DNA from: an uncultured Pirellulaceae bacterium
GTDB lineage: Bacteria; Planctomycetota; Planctomycetia; Pirellulales; Pirellulaceae
Length of the DNA: 47,441 nucleotides
Assembly: GCA_937928215.1 (NCBI GenBank)
Contig: CALFWL010000186.1
Span: forward strand, 1 to 47,441
Direction of reading: 5' to 3'
The position numbers and the translations under genes were made by a program. The notes beneath the pieces were generated by a model that was not told where the DNA came from, searched no databases, and saw nothing but the letters and a program-made list of their open reading frames with translations. Below, one piece after another: positions 6,903 to 14,017 of this stretch (position 1 is the first letter of the stretch; each line of letters starts with the position of its first letter).

Positions 6903-9374
6903 ATGAAACCGAATCTCGCAGTTATTGTTTGGCAAGTGCTTGGTGTCTTCGTCATCAGTGCATTTTCAACCGTTGCTGCGGCGCGAGGTGACGGCCTTCC
7001 TAGAGAGGTTGAGTCATTCATCGAACGACATTGCTTCGACTGTCATGGTGACGGTGCCGACGAGGGAGATTTCCAGATTGACCAACTTTCGCGTGACGTC
7101 ACCGATCCCGCGACTGCGGTCGCTTGGCGAGACGCGCTCGATCTGGTGCAGTTGGGAGAAATGCCTCCCCCCGACCAGTCGCGACCCAAACCCGCAGAGT
7201 TACGACGGTTTGTTGACGCGATCAACGATGCCCTGCAATCGGCGGCAATCAAGTCGGCCAGTAACGGGCCAAGGCTGCGGCGATTGAGTCACTCGGCGAT
7301 GGATCACGCGGTTCACGATTTGCTGGGGACCGATTTGAAACTAAGCGAAGGTTTGCCGTCCGACCCCGAAGTCGCCGGCTTTGACAACCTCAGCTCGACC
7401 TTAGTGCACTCCAAAGAGTTCATCGAGGTCTTGCAGCAGAACGCTCGTGCTGTCGCAGAAAACGTGATCACCGACCGAAAAGATCCACGAAGGAAATTTT
7501 CCTACACGGGCAAAAGACTCATGAGCGGGCAAGACACGGTTCGCAATGGCAACAAGGTGGTCTTGTTCGGCAGTCAGTTTCGCAACTATACCGCGTGGCC
7601 TCGTCGGTTCGAGGCTCCCTATTCAGGCCGCTATCGGGTGACGGTCACGGCGTTTGAACGAAACAGTCTGGACGATCTGGAATCGCACGGAATCGGACAC
7701 GAATTGGCACCGTATAAGCGAGAGGATGAGTTCACACGCGCGAAGCGTTGGATCCAGCAGCAGCGATTGCCGCAAAACCGGCGCCGTCAGGCAAGTTTGA
7801 TTTCCGCCGAGTCAAAAGAAGAAGCAGAGAACGGCAAATCGATCACCGGCAGATTGTTGGGCATGTTTGATGTGGCTCCCGACATGGGAACCAGCCAGGT
7901 CGTTATCGATTTGAAGGAAGGCGAAAGTTTCTACGTCGTCGCCAGTGATTGCGAGCGTCGACAGTTCGCTCCTTGGACGACGATCAAGGGCGGCCCGCAG
8001 AAGCTGACGGACAAAAGGTTTCCCGGTCGGGAGATGGTGATCGACGGAAAAATTCTCCTTGGTGAGCAGCTCCACATCGACCGAATTGAAATCGACGGAC
8101 CACTTGTTGAATACTGGCCACCGACGGCGACCACCCGCTTGTTCCCCAATGGGTTCGATGAGCCATTGTCAGACCAGCGGCTGAGCTTTTTCCTGGCAAG
8201 AGCTTTCCGAGGTCGAATCAGCAATGACACGGTTAAGTTGTACTCGGGAATCTACAACGCGGTATTGCAGGACACAAAGTCGCCCATTGAGGCTGGCAGA
8301 CAATTGGTCGAAGCGGTTCTTTGCTCGCCACGCTACCTGTACGTCCGTCCGCCAAAGGATCGAGAGGACGCGTTCGCGATCGCTTCGCGGTTGAGTTTCT
8401 TCCTATGGAATTCTGTTCCCGACGATGCGTTGCTCAAGGCTGCCGATCGTGGGCAGTTGAAAGACTCAAACGGGATGGCGGAACAAGTCAAACGGATGAT
8501 CGCCGATCCGAAGTGTGAAAACTTCATTCGTGACTTTACCGGACAATGGCTTGGTCTGCGCAAAGTTGGGGCGATGTTGCCTGACCCAAAACTGTTTCCC
8601 AACTACGAAGCCGTGCTTGAAACGTCCATGCGGAAAGAAAGCGAAGCGTTTGTCAATTACATCGTCACCGAAAACCGACCCGTCAAGGAATTGATTGCTC
8701 CCGGCTACGCGATGTTGAACGACCGGCTTGCCGAACACTATGGGATCAAGGGCGTCAAAGGCGGCGAGATTCGCAAGGTGAAGGTTTCGAAGCGAGCCCC
8801 CCGAGGTGGCTTGCTGGGACAGGCAAGCATTTTGACCATTACGTCGAACGGGACATCCACTTCGCCAGTCGTTCGTGGCGTTTGGGTGCTGGAAAACCTG
8901 CTTGATTCTCCGCCATCGCCGCCGCCACCGGACGTGCCCGCGATTGAGCCCGACGTTCGAGGTGCCACGACGGTTCGTGAACAATTGGCAAAACATCGGC
9001 AGGTCGAAACCTGCAACCAATGCCATCGCCGCATTGATCCGTGGGGATTCGGCCTAGAGAATTTTGATCCGATCGGCCAATGGCGGACTCATTATCGCGG
9101 AAGAAAGCAGCGGAAGCCGGTTGACGCCAGCGGCACCATGCCCGACGGCGATTCATTCGAAGGCGTATCCGGAGTGCAAAAAGCGTTACTGGGACGCGAG
9201 CGACAACTGACTCATGCGTTAGCAGCGAAATTATTGACTCATGCAACCGGGCAACCGACTTCAATCTCCGCCCGGCTCGCGCTTGACGAAATTGTGGAAG
9301 CGAACATGAAGGAAAAAAACGGAGTGCGTGATTTGATTGAAAAGATTTGCACCAACCCGATTTTTCTTGAGTAG
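6903..9374 (+). CDS. DUF1587/1592/1588/1585 cytochrome-like protein
   Basis: Starting at the ATG at 6903 gives 823 residues with a signal peptide (MKPNLAVIVWQVLGVFVISAF, cleavage near VAAARG). The open frame reaches back to 6693 inside the DUF1552 gene but that would bury the signal. A haem-type motif CFDCH is at 44-48, followed by the DUF1587 region (LRRLSHSAMDHAVHDLLG), DUF1595 and DUF1592 (SRLSFFLWNSVPDDALL), DUF1588 with a second CNQCH just before RRIDPWGFGLENFDPIGQW, and DUF1585 at the end. This is the usual partner of DUF1552 proteins. Gene order here is DUF1552 first, whereas at 45-47 kb the DUF1592-type gene precedes DUF1552. Periplasmic location is inferred from the signal. Confidence 0.88.
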   Translation: MKPNLAVIVWQVLGVFVISAFSTVAAARGDGLPREVESFIERHCFDCHGDGADEGDFQIDQLSRDVTDPATAVAWRDALDLVQLGEMPPPDQSRPKPAELRRFVDAINDALQSAAIKSASNGPRLRRLSHSAMDHAVHDLLGTDLKLSEGLPSDPEVAGFDNLSSTLVHSKEFIEVLQQNARAVAENVITDRKDPRRKFSYTGKRLMSGQDTVRNGNKVVLFGSQFRNYTAWPRRFEAPYSGRYRVTVTAFERNSLDDLESHGIGHELAPYKREDEFTRAKRWIQQQRLPQNRRRQASLISAESKEEAENGKSITGRLLGMFDVAPDMGTSQVVIDLKEGESFYVVASDCERRQFAPWTTIKGGPQKLTDKRFPGREMVIDGKILLGEQLHIDRIEIDGPLVEYWPPTATTRLFPNGFDEPLSDQRLSFFLARAFRGRISNDTVKLYSGIYNAVLQDTKSPIEAGRQLVEAVLCSPRYLYVRPPKDREDAFAIASRLSFFLWNSVPDDALLKAADRGQLKDSNGMAEQVKRMIADPKCENFIRDFTGQWLGLRKVGAMLPDPKLFPNYEAVLETSMRKESEAFVNYIVTENRPVKELIAPGYAMLNDRLAEHYGIKGVKGGEIRKVKVSKRAPRGGLLGQASILTITSNGTSTSPVVRGVWVLENLLDSPPSPPPPDVPAIEPDVRGATTVREQLAKHRQVETCNQCHRRIDPWGFGLENFDPIGQWRTHYRGRKQRKPVDASGTMPDGDSFEGVSGVQKALLGRERQLTHALAAKLLTHATGQPTSISARLALDEIVEANMKEKNGVRDLIEKICTNPIFLE

Positions 9375-9647
9375 GCACTTGCCGAACAATAACTGCCAGA
9401 ATTGATTTCATTTCGCTCGCGTAAAATCAGCGCTGAATCAAGTTCATCCGGCAACTTAATGATTCGCGAGTAGTAAGCAAAACGCGTTATTTCATCCCCA
9501 AAGTGGCGCTGCTCAACCAAACATATGGCTTGTCGCAAATCGCGGATTTCTGTACGGTCTCGGCGCTTTGTACGACAGCATTTCCTTCAGCCGCGGTCGC
9601 AGTTCATCATCCGCTTCTTCAGCAACCAATCAAGAACGTACATTCAG

Positions 9648-10910
9648 ATGACCGTTTTGGTCGCCGTGCTTTTGTGCGCGAGTGGGTGTGCGCGTCTGAA
9701 ATTATCACGACGATTGATGCCGACTCCGGCGGGAATTGCAGTTGGCTTGCCGCATCCTGGCGGCGAGTTTCACGAAGCGTGCCAGTGCGCTGATGACGAG
9801 ATTCCGATCTTCATTGTTTCTGGCCGAAACCTCGAATCGAAAAAGCGAAGCCCCGATCCGTTTGGAAACAAACGCAGTCCACAGCCGACGCTCGGCATCG
9901 CTTATGTCAACATTGGAAAGGGCCTGACGCCCGAGCAACTGCACCAACAAACGGTCACCTCCAAGAAGCGAAAACGGGCCCGGGTGGCGTTCAAGCGAAT
10001 TGAACTTTCACCCGCATTGGAAAACACTCAACCGTGGCGAGTCAAAGATGACGTCATTCGTCACAACGAGAATCCTTGGGTTCAAGCTGTTTCGCAACGA
10101 CTGGCGCAATCTAGCCAACGCAATGTCACGATCTTCGTTCACGGCTACAACACAGATTTGATTGACAACACCCTGATCGCGGCAGAAATTTATCACTACC
10201 TTGGTCACCAAGGAGCGATGATCAGTTTTGAGTGGCCGTCGGAATCGAAGCTGCTGGGCTATGTGGCGGACAAGGGCAACGCGGACTACAGCACGCGGCA
10301 CTTCCGTTCGATGATTGCGAATCTCGCCAAAGAATGTGACGTCGACTCGATTACCATCATCGCCCACAGCGCTGGCTCTCCCATTGTCGTCAACGCGCTT
10401 CGTGAAATCCGACTGCTCGAGCACGACCTGTCCGCAGATCAAGTTCAACAAAAATACCGAGTCGATCGAGTCGTCTTGGCGGCGCCGGACATGGACTTGA
10501 TGGCTTTCATCAACGCCGTTCATGATCGTTTTCATGAGGTCGCGGGACGCGTGGCGGTTTATGCTTCGCCCAAGGATCGAGCTCTTGGACTATCGGAAAA
10601 GCTGTACGGCAATTTTCGTCTGGGGCGAGCCGTCGACAAGCTTGAGCCATGGGAACAAAGAGTATTGGAACAAGTCCCTGAGATCGAGATGGTTGATGCG
10701 TCGGTCGCTGTTCAAGAGTATCACAACCTCATTGGCCACAGCTACTTCCATCGTGACCCTTGGGTCAGTTCTGACATTGGCGGTTTTATCTTGGGTCGAA
10801 CTCCTGCCGGAAGGAACCTCGTCAAGCAGGAAGGTGAGGTCTTTTGGAAATTCCCGAAAGACTATCTGGAACGTTTGCAACAACGAAAATCTTCGACTGA
10901 AAAACACTAA
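9648..10910 (+). CDS. DUF900 alpha/beta hydrolase, probable lipoprotein
   Basis: The protein has an alpha/beta hydrolase core of the DUF900 type: IFVHGYN with the oxyanion-side His-Gly, then ISFEWPS, then IIAHSAGSPIVVNAL with the nucleophile Ser241, and later APDMD carrying a likely catalytic Asp. A substrate cannot be assigned; serine esterase/lipase activity is the family expectation. The ATG at 9648 puts a lipobox-like ASGC at residues 11-14, implying an anchored lipoprotein, but the n-region has no Lys or Arg. The frame extends upstream to an ATG at 9525, adding 41 Arg-rich residues, so the start is uncertain. No clear Shine-Dalgarno sequence supports either. Confidence 0.78.
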   Translation: MTVLVAVLLCASGCARLKLSRRLMPTPAGIAVGLPHPGGEFHEACQCADDEIPIFIVSGRNLESKKRSPDPFGNKRSPQPTLGIAYVNIGKGLTPEQLHQQTVTSKKRKRARVAFKRIELSPALENTQPWRVKDDVIRHNENPWVQAVSQRLAQSSQRNVTIFVHGYNTDLIDNTLIAAEIYHYLGHQGAMISFEWPSESKLLGYVADKGNADYSTRHFRSMIANLAKECDVDSITIIAHSAGSPIVVNALREIRLLEHDLSADQVQQKYRVDRVVLAAPDMDLMAFINAVHDRFHEVAGRVAVYASPKDRALGLSEKLYGNFRLGRAVDKLEPWEQRVLEQVPEIEMVDASVAVQEYHNLIGHSYFHRDPWVSSDIGGFILGRTPAGRNLVKQEGEVFWKFPKDYLERLQQRKSSTEKH

Positions 10911-11046
10911 GTCGTCCAAAGCCCTTACTGAGTCGGCCAGGGCAAACACGCCATTGGCCAAAGAGTGCCAAGGCCCGACGCGCGAAACACGCTGGTACGA
11001 CGCTACTTTCTCTGGCTCCACCGTGGTTCCCGCCTCGGGTTTTTCC

Positions 11047-11113
11047 GGGTAGGATAATCTCAGAGGACAGGACTTCCATCCGCAGGTCCGGGTTCCGAGC
11101 CCCTCCGTCTTCA
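11047..11113 (+). pseudogene. Degenerate tRNA-like relic
   Basis: The stretch keeps tRNA-like pieces in order: TCTCAG of a D arm, GGACTTCCATCCGCAGG resembling a Lys-type anticodon arm with a shortened loop, and GGGTTCCGAGCCC resembling a T arm with one inserted C. The acceptor ends do not pair and the anticodon stem keeps only three pairs, so it cannot be a working tRNA. A strong terminator follows 18 bases later, as after a tRNA transcription unit. The reading is by eye and could be chance resemblance. Confidence 0.35.
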
Positions 11114-11131
11114 TTCAGTGCAGTCTGTGAG

Positions 11132-11165
11132 AACCGCGCCCCCGTTTTCCGGGACGCGGTTTTTC
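11132..11165 (+). terminator. Rho-independent terminator
   Basis: AACCGCG (11132-11138) pairs with CGCGGTT (11155-11161); inner CCC/GGG pairs extend the stem past one mismatch. T bases continue after the stem (TTTTC). It would end transcription of the DUF900 hydrolase gene or of the tRNA-like relic. No other feature is visible from 10911 to 11046 or from 11166 to 11286. Confidence 0.75.
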
Positions 11166-11286
11166 TTTTCGCAGATTGTTGCTATCGCAGTGTTTTCGTC
11201 GGCGCAGATTTTTTGTTGGTGCACGGCTTAATCGCAGGGCTTGTACATCAAAAAAACGAGTTTGCACTCAGGTGTAATGTCTGGGG

Positions 11287-11310
11287 CGTTTCGAGTAATT
11301 GGACGAAACG
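11287..11310 (+). promoter_or_regulatory. Hairpin in helicase leader
   Basis: CGTTTCG (11287-11293) and CGAAACG (11304-11310) form a perfect 7-pair stem with a 10-base loop, ending 37 bases before the helicase start. No T-run follows. Position suggests a leader RNA structure that could tie expression to RNA unwinding, but this is inference only. Confidence 0.4.
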
Positions 11311-11347
11311 TGAAAAATGACATGACACGAACCGGAAATGCTCTCAA

Positions 11348-12820
11348 GTGAACAACTTCAACGAGATCGACCTGATCGAACCAATTCGCCGCGCCTTGGC
11401 GGAGGAAAACTATCACTCGCCGACGCCCATCCAGGCGAAAACGATTCCTGCCGCGTTGGAAGGAAACGACATCCTCGGATGTGCTCAGACGGGAACCGGC
11501 AAGACTGCCGCCTTCGCGCTGCCGATTCTTGATTGCCTTGGTCGAGCGCACCGAAAAGCGCAACCGAACCGACCTCTGGTCCTGGTGCTGGCTCCAACGC
11601 GAGAGCTTGCGATTCAGATCGGCGAGAGCTTCAAGATTTACGGTCGACATTTGCGGTTGAAAACCACGCTGGTGTTTGGCGGCGTCAAGCAGGGCGCTCA
11701 GGTTCGAGCGCTTGATCGCGGAGCCCATGTGTTGGTGGCGACGCCCGGGCGTTTGTTGGACTTGATGGATCAGGGTTTCATCGAACTGGACCAGTTGGAT
11801 GTCTTCGTGCTTGACGAAGCCGATCGCATGTTGGACATGGGGTTTCTGCCCGATTTGAAACGAATCATCCGCGAATTACCCGACGATCGCCAATCGCTGT
11901 TCTTTTCGGCCACGGTGCCACCAAAAATCCGAGAGCTGTCCCAAAGTCTCTTGATCGATCCGATCAGCGTCAACGTCACGCCAAAGAAACAAAGTGTTGA
12001 CTTGATCGATCAGCAAGTCATGCACGTCGATCGGTCGACAAAAATCGAGACGCTCGCCGAGATCCTCAGCGATGATGATGTTGACCAAGCCATCGTTTTC
12101 ACTCGCACCAAACGCGGAGCCAACATGGTGGTGCAACGGTTGGAGCGAAAACGAATCAGCGCAGTGGCGATCCATGGAAACAAATCCCAAAACGCGCGGC
12201 AACGAGCACTCGCTGCCTTTCGAGATAACCGAATCCAAGTATTGGTCGCGACGGACGTGGCGGCACGAGGAATTGATATCGAAGGCGTGACCCATGTCGT
12301 CAACTACGATGTGCCAACCGACCCGGAAAGTTACGTCCATCGGATCGGCAGAACCGGAAGGGCTGGAGCGAAAGGGGTCGCAATCACGCTTTGCACGGCT
12401 GAAGAGCGAAGTGAGTTGCGTGATATCGAGCGATTGATCGGGATGAAGATCCCGTTGGCAGACGGACAGCAGGAGCCGACCGGACCGATTGTCAAAAAGC
12501 AGAAAGCGTCCCAGCGATCCTCGGGCGGCGGCCGACGGCGTCAATCAAGTCGACCGTCCGTTCGCGGACAAGCCGGTTCAAGTAACGGGCGCTCTGGACG
12601 TGCAAGTAGCCCAAATAAGAAGAAGCTGGCTGCGTCAGGTCGTCAGTCGGAGGCTCCATCGGGTGGACGAAGTGAAGCCAAGTCCGGTGACGCGCGAGGG
12701 AGGGGCGCATCGGCAAATGAAGCTTCCGGTGGATCGTCGGGAGGCCGAAACAGGCGTGGTCGTCGCCCCGGCAAAAACGCTCGCAGCCAGAGCAAACGCT
12801 CGAATCGGTCGGGGGAATAG
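11348..12820 (+). CDS. rhlE: DEAD-box ATP-dependent RNA helicase, RhlE type
   Basis: The 490-residue protein shows the complete helicase core: AQTGTGKT (46-53), PTRELA (83-88), TPGR (132-135), DEAD (156-159), SAT (187-189), ARGID (306-310) and HRIGRTGR (331-338). It unwinds short RNA duplexes with ATP; RhlE proteins act in ribosome maturation and RNA decay. The tail (about 385-490) is rich in Arg, Gly, Ser and Lys, a likely disordered RNA-binding extension. GTG at 11348 is used because the next residues (FNEIDLIEPIRRAL) match the usual N-terminus of the family. A second helicase lies 1.2 kb downstream with L31 between them. Confidence 0.93.
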   Translation: MNNFNEIDLIEPIRRALAEENYHSPTPIQAKTIPAALEGNDILGCAQTGTGKTAAFALPILDCLGRAHRKAQPNRPLVLVLAPTRELAIQIGESFKIYGRHLRLKTTLVFGGVKQGAQVRALDRGAHVLVATPGRLLDLMDQGFIELDQLDVFVLDEADRMLDMGFLPDLKRIIRELPDDRQSLFFSATVPPKIRELSQSLLIDPISVNVTPKKQSVDLIDQQVMHVDRSTKIETLAEILSDDDVDQAIVFTRTKRGANMVVQRLERKRISAVAIHGNKSQNARQRALAAFRDNRIQVLVATDVAARGIDIEGVTHVVNYDVPTDPESYVHRIGRTGRAGAKGVAITLCTAEERSELRDIERLIGMKIPLADGQQEPTGPIVKKQKASQRSSGGGRRRQSSRPSVRGQAGSSNGRSGRASSPNKKKLAASGRQSEAPSGGRSEAKSGDARGRGASANEASGGSSGGRNRRGRRPGKNARSQSKRSNRSGE

Positions 12821-12924
12821 CAGCTCCATTCGCAAAGCGGATATTTTACGAGCTTTCGCCAAGATTCAGGCAGGGACCGAGTCACGTTTTGCCGGGAAAT
12901 TGCCGAAAAACGTTGGGTTCCCCG

Positions 12925-12953
12925 TTTTCGCGTCCGCACGTTTTGGCTACAAT
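12925..12953 (+). promoter_or_regulatory. Candidate promoter of the L31 gene
   Basis: TACAAT at 12948-12953 is a good -10 box; the hexamer 17 bases upstream (TTTTCG, 12925-12930) is only a weak -35 box. It lies about 60 bases before the L31 start and after the helicase stop, and fits separate transcription of the ribosomal protein gene. Confidence 0.35.
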
Positions 12954-13010
12954 CTGCGACTCAAATTGAACGACGACGAAATTCAGATCCTACTATTCGA
13001 GTGAATTGCG

Positions 13011-13292
13011 ATGAAATCCGACATCCATCCCGACTACCGCCAAGTTGTTTTCAAAGACAAGACTGCGGACTTCGCGATTCTTACTCGGTCGACAATTCCC
13101 ACCAAGGAGACGATCAAGTGGGAAGACGGCAACGAATACCCTGTGTACTTTGTCGACATTTCAAGCGCTTCGCATCCATTTTACACCGGTAAGCAGCAGT
13201 TTGTTGACACGATGGGCCGCGTTGAGAAGTTCAAAAAGAAGTTTGGTGGGAATTACAATTCGGCCAAGAAGAAGACTGCCAAAAAGAAGTAG
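13011..13292 (+). CDS. rpmE2: 50S ribosomal protein L31, type B (zinc-free)
   Basis: The 93-residue product matches type B L31 throughout: MKSDIHPDY at the start, VVFKDK, then the conserved [18 protein letters not shown] block and [11 protein letters not shown]. It contains no cysteine, so it is the zinc-independent form that in many bacteria replaces the zinc-binding L31 when zinc is scarce. It binds the large subunit near the central protuberance. The C-terminal [13 protein letters not shown] tail is a lineage-specific basic extension. It is a single gene with its own terminator just downstream. No Zur-like operator could be recognised before it. Confidence 0.95.
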   Translation: MKSDIHPDYRQVVFKDKTADFAILTRSTIPTKETIKWEDGNEYPVYFVDISSASHPFYTGKQQFVDTMGRVEKFKKKFGGNYNSAKKKTAKKK

Positions 13293-13333
13293 TATTTATG
13301 CGGGCGATGGCCCCCTCCGCAGCGATAATTTGC

Positions 13334-13367
13334 AAGCGACATGGTTGCACGGCCAAGTCGCTTTTTT
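13334..13367 (+). terminator. Rho-independent terminator of the L31 gene
   Basis: AAGCGAC (13334-13340) pairs with GTCGCTT (13357-13363), extended by TGG/CCA inside after one A-A mismatch, and six T bases follow in a row. It starts 41 bases after the L31 stop codon. Confidence 0.88.
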
Positions 13368-14017
13368 CGTTTCAATCCGGTCAGCTGGCCTCTGATATGA
13401 CTGGTCTTGGTTCTACACCAAGCCTGCAAAGAACCGGGCGATGCAGCTCTTGGACTATAGCTCTTGGACTGTAAAACGGACAAATCGTTTGACGTTTTGG
13501 TCTCCCTTTTCCAGCAATACAGAACTCGGCGCGGAAGATGCGTTTCGCCGTCGGCATTTCACGACATCGTTTCTTGAAGCTTCGTCCGCTCCATGCGGAT
13601 GCAGCCGCGCAAACCTCCGGGTCCAGTGACAACGCAGACCAAGTCTTCTGCAATGTGCGGAATGCACCCAAAAGACGAAATCAAAATGTTTGCCCTATTC
13701 GTTTGAGGGGCAGTAGGTTACCCTTAATGTATCGATGTACCCGTCCGATGTTATGGCGAGTGGCAACTTCGAACTCATCAGGCAAGCAGAAACACTCCGT
13801 TTCAAGCCCGCATGATCATTTTTGAAACAACGCCCCGCGAAACGGTTTGCTGCACGAGCGAACTCAAGGACCGGTCAAGAGGCTGACTCGAACCGCGTTT
13901 GTTCCACGGACTCCGCGAATGAAGTCAGCAATGTGTCTCCCGCAAACTGATCAGGTGTTTTCAGCGTTTGCACGAGACTTTATGTGCAAGTGAAAATTTT
14001 TCTGATTGGTTTGACGA
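13368..14017. other. Intergenic region before the DeaD-type helicase
   Basis: No gene is supported in these 650 bases. There is a two-copy 14-base tandem repeat (AGCTCTTGGACTAT, then AGCTCTTGGACTGT, 13445-13472) and a perfect inverted repeat TTGCAC-10 bases-GTGCAA (13968-13989) ending 28 bases before the helicase start. The latter could be a leader hairpin or an operator. The long spacing fits a long 5' leader, as known for cold-induced DeaD genes, but no cold-box motif was recognised. Confidence 0.4.

Noticed and set aside
8466-9411. Two long minus-strand frames inside the DUF1592 gene
   Set aside because: The plus strand carries all family motifs continuously; the minus frames lack starts and motifs.
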